From the NCBI RefSeq assembly GCF_037023735.1, contig NZ_CP146069.1, positions 1,219,501-1,283,500 of the forward strand: DNA of 64,000 nt, read 5' to 3'. The notes under the pieces are model-generated. The model searched no databases, was not told the DNA's origin, and saw only the letters and a list, made by a program, of their open reading frames with translations. Each line of letters starts with the position of its first letter. Position 1 is the first letter of the stretch. Below are positions 34,856 through 43,494 of this stretch, one piece after another. Both the position numbers and the translations under genes were made by a program. This stretch comes from Roseovarius sp. S88. GTDB lineage: Bacteria; Pseudomonadota; Alphaproteobacteria; Rhodobacterales; Rhodobacteraceae.

Positions 34856-35251
34856 ATGTCCCTTGTCCAAAACCGGAGCCTGCTCTGCATAAGCCTCGCG
34901 ACCGCAATTCTCGTTGGCGCGGCCTTTGCTGATGAAACGCCGAGCCACTATGCGGCGGAACCATCAGAAACATTGGAGCAAGCGGTGAAAAATTTTGTCA
35001 CCTACAATGCCTTGGTCGAAGAGGTGCTGGCGCGTGACCCACTAACGGCAGAAGACATGGAAAAGGTGCATGAGCTGACCTACACTTTGGAAGAGGCGCT
35101 CGCGCGCATAAATGCCGAATTTGCCGACCTTCCGGACACCTTGGAAGTACTGCACAAGGCCTCCGAAGGTGACGACCCAACGGTCATGCGAGACGCAGCC
35201 GTTGTGTATCTGTCCACAGCAAATGCCTTCCAAGGCACGCAGGAGCGCTAA
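34856..35251 (+). CDS. DUF6746-like secreted protein
   Basis: A 131-residue exported helical protein. The signal peptide spans about residues 1-25 (cleaved after Ala-Phe-Ala). The mature protein begins with Asp-Glu-Thr-Pro-Ser-His-Tyr and continues as two long helices (Leu-Glu-Gln-Ala-Val-Lys-Asn-Phe and Met-Glu-Lys-Val-His-Glu-Leu-Thr-Tyr-Thr-Leu-Glu-Glu-Ala-Leu), resembling DUF6746. In related genomes this family accompanies iron-uptake genes. Located 36 bases after hemP and 95 bases before an iron-type permease. Function unknown. Confidence 0.7.
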   Translation: MSLVQNRSLLCISLATAILVGAAFADETPSHYAAEPSETLEQAVKNFVTYNALVEEVLARDPLTAEDMEKVHELTYTLEEALARINAEFADLPDTLEVLHKASEGDDPTVMRDAAVVYLSTANAFQGTQER

Positions 35252-35346
35252 ACACAAACGTTTTTGTCAGGTTTTTCTGGCAAGTTGCGCCGCAATGTGG
35301 CAGCCATGGCCACTGGAAGGGTTAAAACCACCCAGAGGCGCAATTG

Positions 35347-37011
35347 ATGTCCGAAAAAACGCTGCACCGCCTGGCCTGGCTTGTGGTCGCGATCTGCATC
35401 GCGCCTATCCTGGCGGCCGCGCTTTCGGCACTGACAGGCGACCTCAGCGTCTGGCGAGAGGTCCTGGCCCCGGTGCTGCCACGTTATGCAGTGACCACCC
35501 TTTTCCTCGTCGTGACCGTGGGTCTCTCCACAGCCATTATTGGATCGGTAACAGCCTGGCTTGTCACGGTTTACCGCTTTCCCGGTCAGCGTTGGCTAGA
35601 GATCGCGCTGGCTCTGCCTCTGGCCTTCCCGGCTTATGTCATGGCCTATGCCTACACGCATATGCTGGACCACCCCGGCCCAGTGCAGACGCTCCTGCGC
35701 GACCTGACGGGGTGGGGCCCGCGCGACTATTGGTTCCCTGAAATCCGAAGCCTTGGGGGCGCGGCGGTAATGCTGACCATCGTGCTCTACCCGTATGTTT
35801 ACCTTTTGGCGCGTGCTTCGTTTCGCCAGCAATCCTCAAACGCCTTTCTGGTCGCGCGCACACTGGGCCGTTCACCTATCCGCGCCTTTTACCGCGTGGC
35901 CCTACCCATGGCGCGCCCGGCGATTGCGGGCGGCGCATTACTCGCGGTGATGGAAACCATCGCCGATTACGGCACCGTGGCATTTTTCAACGTCCAGACC
36001 TTTGCCACCGGCATCTACCAGGCATGGTTCAGCCTCGGCAATCGCGCGGCAGCAGCACAGCTCGCCCTTTGCCTGCTCTGCTTCGCGCTTCTCATCGCTG
36101 GGCTGGAGCGCGCCCAACGCGGCAAAGCCCAAACCGCGGGGCGCGGGGCGCGGTTCGAGACAATGGAGAAACCGCGTCTTACCGGTGCGCCGGGCTGGAT
36201 CGCCTTTGCCATCTGCCTGCTGCCCGTTCTTCTCGGCTTTATCATCCCAGTCATTATGCTGGGCAGTATGGCCATCGGCTCAGGCCAGAACCTGTTTTCC
36301 AGCCGCTACCTGGATTTCATGCAAAACTCGCTTCTGGTGGCCAGCGTTGCGGCAGTGCTGACCGTAGCCGGGGCCATCCTCGTCGGCTTCCGCGCCCGCA
36401 CAAGGCCGACACGTGGATCCAAACTTATCGTCATCGGGGCAGGGCTGGGTTACGCCGTGCCCGGTGGCGTGATTGCCGTTGGCCTGATGGTGCCCATGGC
36501 CGGTCTGGATAATGTCATCGACCGTTTCATGGAAAGCAATTTCGGCATCGACACCGGCTTGCTGATCACCGGATCGATCTGGCTCATGGTGCTGGCCTAC
36601 ATGGTCCGCTTCATGGCTGCAGCTCTGAACGCCTATGACAGCGGCATGGCCACGGTGCCAGGGCACTTCGATGCCATTGCGCTGTCATTGGGACAATCTG
36701 CGCCCAAACTCTTGTGGCGCGTGCATCTCCCCGTGGCGCGCAGTTCAGTGCTCACAGCGCTTCTCATCGTTTTCGTAGATGTGATGAAGGAATTACCCGC
36801 CACACTCATACTGCATCCGTTCAATTTCCAGACTTTGGCCGTCCAGGCCCACCGCCTTGCGTCAGATGAACGCCTGTCCCAAGCCGCCGTGCCGTCCCTC
36901 GTTCTGGTGGCGTTTGGCCTGTTGCCCGTGATGATCCTCTGCCGCTCCATCGGCCGCGAAGAACCGGGGCGCAAAGCCGCCAAACTCGGCGCGGCAGTGA
37001 AGGCGGGTTAG
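35347..37011 (+). CDS. Iron(III) ABC transporter permease (FbpB/SfuB-type)
   Basis: A 554-residue inner-membrane protein with about twelve transmembrane helices and two fused permease halves. Each carries an EAA-type loop (around Leu-Gly-Arg-Ser-Pro-Ile-Arg-Ala-Phe-Tyr-Arg-Val and Leu-Gly-Gln-Ser-Ala-Pro-Lys-Leu-Leu-Trp-Arg-Val). This double permease is typical of Fe(III) importers. The ferric-binding protein FbpA and ATPase FbpC, which usually adjoin, are absent here and must be encoded elsewhere if the importer works. AGAGG precedes the ATG at 35347. The hemP and DUF6746 genes upstream support iron supply. Confidence 0.88.
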   Translation: MSEKTLHRLAWLVVAICIAPILAAALSALTGDLSVWREVLAPVLPRYAVTTLFLVVTVGLSTAIIGSVTAWLVTVYRFPGQRWLEIALALPLAFPAYVMAYAYTHMLDHPGPVQTLLRDLTGWGPRDYWFPEIRSLGGAAVMLTIVLYPYVYLLARASFRQQSSNAFLVARTLGRSPIRAFYRVALPMARPAIAGGALLAVMETIADYGTVAFFNVQTFATGIYQAWFSLGNRAAAAQLALCLLCFALLIAGLERAQRGKAQTAGRGARFETMEKPRLTGAPGWIAFAICLLPVLLGFIIPVIMLGSMAIGSGQNLFSSRYLDFMQNSLLVASVAAVLTVAGAILVGFRARTRPTRGSKLIVIGAGLGYAVPGGVIAVGLMVPMAGLDNVIDRFMESNFGIDTGLLITGSIWLMVLAYMVRFMAAALNAYDSGMATVPGHFDAIALSLGQSAPKLLWRVHLPVARSSVLTALLIVFVDVMKELPATLILHPFNFQTLAVQAHRLASDERLSQAAVPSLVLVAFGLLPVMILCRSIGREEPGRKAAKLGAAVKAG

Positions 37012-37107
37012 GGGCTTGCACCTGATGCTGTGCTTACGTACCGACTTAACTTTGGACTTTCGGAAAAGTGGAGTAACAACAAAGTCATTGCGACTTTAGG
37101 GGGTGCC

Positions 37108-37731
37108 ATGCTCACGAAACTGTCAACAATTTTTCTGGGATTGGTGATTGGTTTTATACCAAAAGAGGGTTCTGCAGAAATCGTTTTCCAAAGTACGAAA
37201 AAGAAGGTTGTTGTCCTTTTGGACGAAACACTATCGACAGCTGGAAAAGAGGGCCTTCGAAAAATTCGTAAGCAAACATACTTCAGTGCCTTTGTGGTTA
37301 ATCAAACCGAAGATGTATACGGATGGGCTGGTGGGGAGCACAGACTAGAACGGGCGGTGCATTGGGCGGCCAAGATTTGTAAATACCGGTCGGAAAACCC
37401 TTCTGAGTGTAAACTGCATGCAGTTGTCGTGCCAAAAGATCATATTTCCGGCGACGGCCGCAGAACTTTGAACCAGTCTGCGAACAAAGAGTTTCGCAAA
37501 TATCTCAAGCTTCAGGAACAAGGTACTTACGGAGCGTTTGCCGCCAACAATTATGCAAGTTTTGGGTACGCATGGCGCTTCAAGACTGAAGTTGCCGCAA
37601 GAGAAGGCGCTTTGCGGGAATGCAGATTGAATACGAAGAATCAATTGGCAAACTTAACCTCTTGGGAACGCGAGAACACGACATCAAAGGCCGATCTTGT
37701 CTGTAACGTCATTCACGTCTCAAGAAATTAA
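37108..37731 (+). CDS. Secreted DUF4189-like protein, AT-rich
   Basis: A 207-residue protein with an N-terminal signal peptide (about residues 1-23, Ser-Ala-Glu boundary). Two sections look like diverged copies of one module: an aromatic strand (Phe-Ser-Ala-Phe-Val-Val-Asn and Gly-Ala-Phe-Ala-Ala-Asn-Asn), then an Ala-rich helix ending in Cys (Ala-Ala-Lys-Ile-Cys and Ala-Leu-Arg-Glu-Cys). This resembles DUF4189 modules, often stabilised by disulphides. The base composition is much more A+T-rich than its neighbours. GGGGGTG precedes the ATG at 37108. Function unknown; the family match is tentative. Confidence 0.6.
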   Translation: MLTKLSTIFLGLVIGFIPKEGSAEIVFQSTKKKVVVLLDETLSTAGKEGLRKIRKQTYFSAFVVNQTEDVYGWAGGEHRLERAVHWAAKICKYRSENPSECKLHAVVVPKDHISGDGRRTLNQSANKEFRKYLKLQEQGTYGAFAANNYASFGYAWRFKTEVAAREGALRECRLNTKNQLANLTSWERENTTSKADLVCNVIHVSRN

Positions 37732-37849
37732 ACGCAGTCAAAGGGTTAGTGGAATCTATGCTGCGATTAAGCAGGGGTAGTGGCCATCTGACCAAGAGGC
37801 CCGGCTTTGCAAAAACTACAGCACCGTTCGCAAAACATACCACCGCCCC

Positions 37850-37884
37850 AAAAAACCGGCCACACCCCTCGGGTGCAGCCGGTT
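37850..37884 (-). terminator. Rho-independent terminator of tmm
   Basis: On the minus strand a 14-base stem (AACCGGCTGCACCC pairing with GGGTGTGGCCGGTT, with two G-U pairs) closes a GAG loop and is followed by six T. It lies 20 bases past the tmm stop codon. Confidence 0.85.
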
Positions 37885-37904
37885 CCAATTCTCTCCCGCC
37901 AAAC

Positions 37905-39248
37905 TTACGTCTGCAGATAGCTCTCCAGGCTATCATCCAGCGCGTCTTTCCAAGGCGTATGGTGTGCCGGGGCCTTCTTGCCGGTCATGGGCGAGGTATA
38001 GCCGTGGTTGCGGAACTCCATGATGCCTTTCTTCTTGTGTTTCTTCCACTCAAAGAAGGCTTGATTGGCCGCGTCGACATCAAAGCTCGGGTAATCCGTC
38101 TCGGCAATCAGCTCGCGCACGTAATCGCCCTGATACCGGATGCAGGCGTAGTCATCCTCCAAAGCATCTTCCGCAGCCTCACGCGCCACCGGATCGGCCT
38201 CCATCGCCGCCTGATCGGGCAGATCGATCTTGCCCATGATCTGATCCCGCACCCACCAGGCCTGGGCATCAAACATGTTGAACGTGTACCATTGGTCCTG
38301 CATGCCCAGGTAGAACATCTTTGGGTTCTTGTTCCACACCACACCTTTGTACAGGTCCGCCGTCGCCAGACGGTTGGCTGTCTTGAGCCGCAGATCATCG
38401 GGCAGGAAGGGGAAATGATGCTTGTACCCGGTGCAAAGGATGATCGCATCAACCTCTTTGCTCGAGCCATCCTTGAAATGCGCCGTCTTGCCCTCGACCT
38501 TCACAAGCGCGGGCACCTCCTCCCAGTTGTCGGGCCAGTCGTAGCCCATGGGCGCCGTGCGATGGGCCACCGTCACCGACTTGCAGCCGTACTTCCAGCA
38601 TTGTGATCCGATGTCCTCGGCCGAATAAGACGTGCCGAGGATCAGGATGTCCTTGTCCGTGAATTCACGTGCATCGCGGAAATCATGGGCATGCAACACA
38701 CGGCCATTGAAGCTCTCAAACCCTGGGTAGTAGGGCACATTGGGCGACGAGAAATGCCCACTGGCCACCACCACATGATCAAACTCTTCGACTGTCTCAG
38801 AATCGTTCACAGAATCCCGCGCTGTCACCGTGAACTTGCCCGAGCCCTCATCATAGCGCACATCGCGAATGGTGTTGTTGAACCGGATCCAGTCGCGCAC
38901 GCCGGCCTTTTTCACCCGGCCTTCGATATAGTCAAAGAGCACAGCACGCGGCGGGTAGCTTGCGATCTCTTTGCCGAAATGCTTATCAAAAGTATAGTCG
39001 GCAAATTCCAGGCCCTCCTTGGGGCCATTCGACCACAGATAGCGGTACATCGAGCCATGGCACGGCTCACCATCCGCGCCGACGCCCGTGCGCCAAGTGT
39101 ATTTCCACAGACCACCCCAGTCGTCCTGTTTTTCGTAGCAAACTATGTCCGGAATATCCTCGCCGTTCTGCTTGGCGGACTGGAACGCCCTGAGCTGTGC
39201 CAGCCCGGATGGGCCTGCGCCGATCACGGCAACGCGTTTCTTGGCCAT
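37905..39248 (-). CDS. tmm: Trimethylamine monooxygenase
   Basis: Flavin-containing monooxygenase of 447 residues oxidising trimethylamine to trimethylamine N-oxide with NADPH and O2, the first step of methylamine catabolism in marine bacteria. FAD binds at Gly-Ala-Gly-Pro-Ser-Gly (10-15) and NADPH at Gly-Thr-Ser-Tyr-Ser-Ala (205-210). The FMO fingerprint Phe-x-Gly-x-x-x-His spans 180-186. The [12 protein letters not shown] segment (67-78) is characteristic of bacterial Tmm. Unlike typical clusters, no tdm or tmoXVW gene is adjacent. The promoter region carries an ACCAA/TTGGT operator-like pattern. Confidence 0.95.
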   Translation of the reverse strand: MAKKRVAVIGAGPSGLAQLRAFQSAKQNGEDIPDIVCYEKQDDWGGLWKYTWRTGVGADGEPCHGSMYRYLWSNGPKEGLEFADYTFDKHFGKEIASYPPRAVLFDYIEGRVKKAGVRDWIRFNNTIRDVRYDEGSGKFTVTARDSVNDSETVEEFDHVVVASGHFSSPNVPYYPGFESFNGRVLHAHDFRDAREFTDKDILILGTSYSAEDIGSQCWKYGCKSVTVAHRTAPMGYDWPDNWEEVPALVKVEGKTAHFKDGSSKEVDAIILCTGYKHHFPFLPDDLRLKTANRLATADLYKGVVWNKNPKMFYLGMQDQWYTFNMFDAQAWWVRDQIMGKIDLPDQAAMEADPVAREAAEDALEDDYACIRYQGDYVRELIAETDYPSFDVDAANQAFFEWKKHKKKGIMEFRNHGYTSPMTGKKAPAHHTPWKDALDDSLESYLQT

Positions 39249-39273
39249 GTGGTCTTTCTCCCTGGATTGGATT

Positions 39274-39303
39274 GAACCAATATTTCACTTTGGTTCTTTT
39301 GGT
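39274..39303. promoter_or_regulatory. Operator-like inverted repeat upstream of tmm
   Basis: GAACCAA (39274-39280) and TTGGTTC (39290-39296) are a perfect seven-base inverted repeat separated by nine bases. A second TTGGT (39299-39303) follows in direct orientation. The site starts 26 bases from the tmm start codon, and lies between tmm and the divergent receptor gene. A related ACCAA...TTGGT...TTGGT series precedes the gntR gene at 42721. Confidence 0.55.
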
Positions 39304-39437
39304 TCCTTGAATTAAGCCAAAGACTGGACCAGTCTGTCAACAGATTCATTTCGCCAAACCGGAGAAGATCCATCGACACCTCCAGCTTCGCCCAAAGATT
39401 GGCCATCTCCGGCGCCATGCCGCGCCTCTCGGTGGGG

Positions 39438-40670
39438 ATGGCCAGCACTGTGGATATCGGCTTTCTGGCCCCCTTGTCCGGTCAGGCGGAATCCTGGGGT
39501 TCGCCAGGGCTACAGGGGTGCCGCATCTGGGAAAACTGGTTGAACCGGGCAGGGGGGCTACTCATCGGAGGGCGGCGCTATCCGATCGCCATTCACGCGC
39601 AGGATTGCGGCCAGACCGAGCAACAGGCCCGCATTGGCGCAAGCCGGCTCTTACAGGACCACGATATCAAGCTCATGATGATGCTGGGCGGTGATGCCTA
39701 CCGGGCGGTGGCGGATGATCTGCACTCCCGACGGATTCTGACCTCGACGCTTCTACCTTCGGACTTATCTCCGGATTCGCCCTACCTCATCGCTCCGTCA
39801 GAGGTGCACCCTGTTTATGTTGTCACGGGGGTTGATTGGTTGGCGCGCACGCGGCGTGATCTGAAAACCGTCGCTCTCTGTGCGCAGACTGACGGCATGG
39901 GACTTCCATCGCTGGCCACGTACCGCGCGGCCTTCAAGGCGGCTGGCATCGAGATTGTCAAAGAGGTGCAATACCCCGCCGAAGGCGCACCAGCCGAAGA
40001 AGTCGCCGGACCCATGCTGGCGGCCAACGCGGACATCCTGTGCTGGTGCACCAGCTACACGCCGATGGTGCATGCCCTGACCGAGTACGTGGCAGCGCAG
40101 GGGTTTAAGGGTCAGATCCTGTCCTGCACGCTGGATCACTACCAGAAACTGGTCGCGCGGCTGGGCTCGGATTTCATGGAAGGTGTCACCTTCCAATTCC
40201 CAGATTTTGACGACCCCGCGCTCAGCGAAAAGGCGTTTTTCTTCAATCAACCCAATGTTTTCTTCGAGGAATACAACGCGCTCTACCCCAACAGCTGGAC
40301 GGCCGTCAGCTGGGAATACGCCGCTATTCTGGATATTTGGCACGCAGCGGTCGAAAAAGCCGACAGCGTCGCACCGGCCTCGGTGCTGGCAGCGATGAAG
40401 CAACTGGGCCATGTCACCCACGCCTTTGGTCCCGCCGAATGGTGGGGCACAGATGTGTTTGGCATCGACAACGCGCTGGTGGGTGACTGGCCAGTGGTTC
40501 GGATAGAAGCCGGCCGTGCACGCGTGGTGGAGTTCGGCTCGGTGCCGTGCTGGCTTCGGCATAATGAGGCGCGTCTGCGTGCCGAAATGCAGGACCTGGG
40601 TCAAATGTGGGATCAGCGCCTGGACAGGGTTGCGCCCGGCCCAGAACTTGGTGCCAGAGTAATAGGGTAG
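39438..40670 (+). CDS. AmiC/UrtA-like receptor protein without signal peptide
   Basis: A 410-residue type I periplasmic-binding-fold protein of the branched-chain amino acid/amide group. Two lobes are visible: Ile-Gly-Phe-Leu-Ala-Pro-Leu-Ser-Gly at the start and Val-Ser-Trp-Glu-Tyr-Ala-Ala-Ile-Leu-Asp near residue 290. No signal peptide exists in the frame; the open frame upstream encodes only polar residues. It should therefore stay in the cytoplasm, like the amide sensor AmiC, or pair with no transporter. GGTGGGG before the ATG at 39438 supports this start, though a TTG at 39399 is possible. It is divergent from tmm and may sense methylated amines or a related ligand (inference). Confidence 0.78.
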   Translation: MASTVDIGFLAPLSGQAESWGSPGLQGCRIWENWLNRAGGLLIGGRRYPIAIHAQDCGQTEQQARIGASRLLQDHDIKLMMMLGGDAYRAVADDLHSRRILTSTLLPSDLSPDSPYLIAPSEVHPVYVVTGVDWLARTRRDLKTVALCAQTDGMGLPSLATYRAAFKAAGIEIVKEVQYPAEGAPAEEVAGPMLAANADILCWCTSYTPMVHALTEYVAAQGFKGQILSCTLDHYQKLVARLGSDFMEGVTFQFPDFDDPALSEKAFFFNQPNVFFEEYNALYPNSWTAVSWEYAAILDIWHAAVEKADSVAPASVLAAMKQLGHVTHAFGPAEWWGTDVFGIDNALVGDWPVVRIEAGRARVVEFGSVPCWLRHNEARLRAEMQDLGQMWDQRLDRVAPGPELGARVIG

Positions 40671-40783
40671 GCCAAAGCCACCCTGCAGCACGACCGGCTT
40701 CAATCGTGGATAAACATCTTTGTGCGTTGCTTACCCGACGCATTCGTTTATCAAGACCGCCAACAACAACACAAAGCAGTCAC

Positions 40784-41815
40784 ATGTACGACCCCCTTCA
40801 AGACGTTCGACATGACACGGACCCGGTGCAGGCGCGGGATTGGGTCAAGGTGCTCTCCAAGTATCGCGAACCCAATGAAGTGCGCAGTAGTTTTGAACTA
40901 GCCGTAACGCTTGGACCGTTTGTCATTCTATGGGCGCTGGCCTGGTACGCCTTGTCCATCAGCGCATGGCTTACTCTGGCGATATCGCTGTGCAATGCCG
41001 CGTTTTTGCTTCGCCTGTTTGCGATCCAGCATGATTGCGGGCACCACGCGTTTTTCCGAAATCGCACAATCAGCGACTGGTTGGGGCGCGCGCTTGGGGT
41101 GCTGACGTTGACGCCCTACGATGTCTGGCGCCGGGCGCATGCCATGCACCACAGCGCCTCAGGAAACCTGGACCGGCGCGGCATGGGGGATATCCACACC
41201 CTTACGGTGGCAGAATACCGAGGCCTCAACCGCTACAAGCGGTTTATCTATCGGCTCTATCGCCATCCCATTGTGTTGTTCGGTTTGGGGCCGGGGTATC
41301 AGTTCTTCGTTAAACACCGGGTACCCTTGGGTCTGACAAACAAACTGAAATACTGGGTCAGCGCCATGGTCACCAATGCCGCGATCCTCATGGCCCTGTC
41401 CGTCATTTTGTACTTTGGCGGCGTGATGCCGATCCTTTTGATCTTCTTGCCGTCCACACTTCTGGCAGCAACGGCGGGCGTATGGCTGTTTTATGTGCAG
41501 CATCAATTTGAAAACACTCAATGGAACGATGAAAAAGACTGGGATTTGCACGACGCCGCTCTGCATGGCAGCTCACATTACGTGATGCCATCGGTGCTGC
41601 AATGGCTCAGTGCCAATATCGGCATTCATCATGTGCATCACCTCTATAGCCGCATTCCGTTCTACCGCCTCCCAGAAGTATTGCGCGATCACACCAGCCT
41701 GGCGCAAAGCAACAGGATGACCATCCGGGAAAGCCTGTCAAACGCACGACTTCACCTGTGGGACGAAAACAGCAAGCGGTTGCTGTCTTTCGCACAGGCT
41801 CGCCAAGCAAAGTGA
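40784..41815 (+). CDS. Fatty acid desaturase
   Basis: Membrane acyl-lipid desaturase of 343 residues with about four transmembrane helices. The three histidine boxes are His-Asp-Cys-Gly-His-His, His-Ala-Met-His-His and His-His-Val-His-His, binding the di-iron centre. The pattern is that of acyl-lipid omega-3/delta-12-type or related desaturases; the regiochemistry is not readable. The ATG at 40784 begins the conserved sequence; a longer frame upstream overlaps the receptor gene and lacks coding character. It is convergent with the GntR gene and is not the same as the protein at 9303. Confidence 0.9.
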   Translation: MYDPLQDVRHDTDPVQARDWVKVLSKYREPNEVRSSFELAVTLGPFVILWALAWYALSISAWLTLAISLCNAAFLLRLFAIQHDCGHHAFFRNRTISDWLGRALGVLTLTPYDVWRRAHAMHHSASGNLDRRGMGDIHTLTVAEYRGLNRYKRFIYRLYRHPIVLFGLGPGYQFFVKHRVPLGLTNKLKYWVSAMVTNAAILMALSVILYFGGVMPILLIFLPSTLLAATAGVWLFYVQHQFENTQWNDEKDWDLHDAALHGSSHYVMPSVLQWLSANIGIHHVHHLYSRIPFYRLPEVLRDHTSLAQSNRMTIRESLSNARLHLWDENSKRLLSFAQARQAK

Positions 41816-41992
41816 AGCGCCATTTTGTGACCGGATGACAAACACATTTGGGGCACGCAAGGAGCTGTGTTCTCGGCCTCTGAGCTCAGGTTGAACCGTT
41901 ATGGCGTATGCCGCTGGGTGCACTGACGGTTCGTTGGAAGATTTCTTCGGCTACGACGTTTGCAGATCACGGCAAAACAATGGTGTTAACCT

Positions 41993-42721
41993 TTACCCGT
42001 CCTGCAGCAGCAGTTTTTGCTCTTCCACCAGGTGCAGTTTGATGAACTCAACGGCCTGCGCCACGTCTCGGGAAGCGATCGCATTGTAAAGCGTGTTATA
42101 GCGTTTCTGGTAATCCTGAACGCGTTTGGGGGTCAGGCTCCGGCGTCGCAGCTCGGTGCGAAAGCTCTGCCTGTATGTGTCCACGGCCAATCGGTAGCAC
42201 GATGCCAGCAGCGCGTTGCCTGTGCCTTCGGCGATCTGCATATACAGCTTTTCTTCCAAGGTGATAAAGGCATCCAGATCCGTGGTGATCGCCTCAATCT
42301 GTGACAGCGTCTTGGCCATCTCCGACACCATCCGCGGCGACATGTTCACCACGGCAAGCCTTACAATTTCGGGCTCCAGAATTCCGCGCACCACAAGGTG
42401 ATCCAGGGGGCTGGTGTCACCGGCCACGCTATCGGCCGTGAGGGCCGCACGCGGGGCCGATTTGTAGGTGACAAAACTACCAGAGCCAGCGCGCCGGAGG
42501 ATGACGTTCTGGCTTTCCAGCACATCCAGCGCCTCGCGCACCGTGTTGCGCGCAACACCGAGTTCTGCCGCCAGGGTTCGCTCTGACGGAAGACGGGTAT
42601 CTCTTTGATATTCCTCGGACTTGATCCGCGCAAACAACGTATCCACCACGATTTGAACCGTAGCGCCGATCTGACCAGGCATCACAATACCTGTGTCATT
42701 TTCCTCTGTTTGGGCGTTCAT
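41993..42721 (-). CDS. GntR-family (FadR/FCD-type) transcriptional regulator
   Basis: A 242-residue regulator. A winged helix-turn-helix covers about residues 15-85 (Leu-Pro-Ser-Glu-Arg-Thr-Leu-Ala-Ala-Glu-Leu-Gly-Val-Ala-Arg-Asn-Thr-Val-Arg-Glu-Ala), and an all-helical FCD ligand domain with metal-binding histidine candidates follows. ATG at 42721 is preferred to GTG at 42724. Its own upstream region has repeated TTGGTAT sequences, suggesting autoregulation. A similar pattern upstream of tmm suggests that tmm may be a target. It is divergent from the thioesterase and ABC-transporter genes, which are other candidate targets. Confidence 0.9.
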   Translation of the reverse strand: MNAQTEENDTGIVMPGQIGATVQIVVDTLFARIKSEEYQRDTRLPSERTLAAELGVARNTVREALDVLESQNVILRRAGSGSFVTYKSAPRAALTADSVAGDTSPLDHLVVRGILEPEIVRLAVVNMSPRMVSEMAKTLSQIEAITTDLDAFITLEEKLYMQIAEGTGNALLASCYRLAVDTYRQSFRTELRRRSLTPKRVQDYQKRYNTLYNAIASRDVAQAVEFIKLHLVEEQKLLLQDG

Positions 42722-42731
42722 CACTCACCAG

Positions 42732-42764
42732 ACCAATTTCGGTATAATTGGTATAAATTGGTAT
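42732..42764. promoter_or_regulatory. Repeated TTGGTAT operator-like cluster upstream of gntR
   Basis: ACCAAT (42732-42737) and ATTGGT (42747-42752) form an inverted repeat. TTGGTAT occurs at 42748 and again at 42758, with a related TCGGTAT at 42739. The cluster spans the region between the gntR start and the divergent thioesterase gene. It fits GntR autoregulation, and control of the divergent gene. Confidence 0.5.
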
Positions 42765-42871
42765 GCTGGCGGCGTAAAGCGCTGGTTTGCAAGCCTTTCA
42801 TTTTGCTCCCGCACACTTTGGGGTAGGGTGCAGGTCACACCACGTTAAGGCCGCAGGAAACCGTACACACC

Positions 42872-43354
42872 ATGCCAGATCCCAGACTGTTCATGTCCAG
42901 CTTGCACGCCATCGAGCCGGGCTGGATAGACTACAACAATCATCTCAACATGGGCTACTACACCGTGCTTTTCGACCGAGGCGCGGATGAGGCCTATGCC
43001 ACTCTGGGTTTTGGTCCCGACTACGCCAACGAGCGCGGGTTGACCACCTACACGGCTGAGTTTCACATCCGGTATCTGCGCGAACTGAAACTGGGAGACA
43101 AGGTGCGCATCTCCTTTCGGATTGTGGGGCATGATAAAAAACGATTTCACAGCTTTCAGGAAATGTTCCATGAAGACGGCTGGCTTGCGGCGACGGGGGA
43201 ATCCATGGTGCTTCACGTGGACATGTCCGGTCCCAGGGTCGCGCCGCTGCCAGACGATATCTTGAAAAACGTGTCAGCAATGGCCCAGGCGCAGGCGGGT
43301 TTGCCGAAACCAGACGCAGCAGGCGCATCAATTGGACTGCGGCGAGCGCATTGA
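42872..43354 (+). CDS. Hot-dog fold acyl-CoA thioesterase (betainyl-CoA thioesterase-like)
   Basis: A 160-residue 4HBT-type thioesterase. The active-site helix starts Trp-Ile-Asp-Tyr-Asn-Asn-His-Leu-Asn-Met-Gly-Tyr-Tyr, with the Asp and Asn-His arrangement of this family. It resembles the betainyl-CoA thioesterase of carnitine degradation in parts, which would fit quaternary-amine metabolism, but the other carnitine genes are absent, so this is inference. It is divergent from gntR and followed by an oligopeptide-type ABC transporter. Confidence 0.82.
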   Translation: MPDPRLFMSSLHAIEPGWIDYNNHLNMGYYTVLFDRGADEAYATLGFGPDYANERGLTTYTAEFHIRYLRELKLGDKVRISFRIVGHDKKRFHSFQEMFHEDGWLAATGESMVLHVDMSGPRVAPLPDDILKNVSAMAQAQAGLPKPDAAGASIGLRRAH

Positions 43355-43494
43355 AACCACAAAAATCTCTGTGAAAAGTGTGACAAGCGTCTCGACGGGT
43401 GGCATCTGCCCAGTCTAGGGTCAGCGACAAGGGAGACTGCTGATGTGCCCGCCACTCACAACGACAAGGCACACAGCTCGCGCGATTGGACCGG

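Noticed and set aside
39290..39305. LexA-like GTTC repeats near tmm
   Set aside because: GTTC occurs twice here, but with a five-base gap, not seven, and the sequence is explained better as TTGGT half-sites.
41816..41992. AACCGT...ACGGTT inverted repeat between desaturase and gntR ends
   Set aside because: Seven-base arms with a 27-base spacer between convergent genes; too weak to call a terminator or operator.
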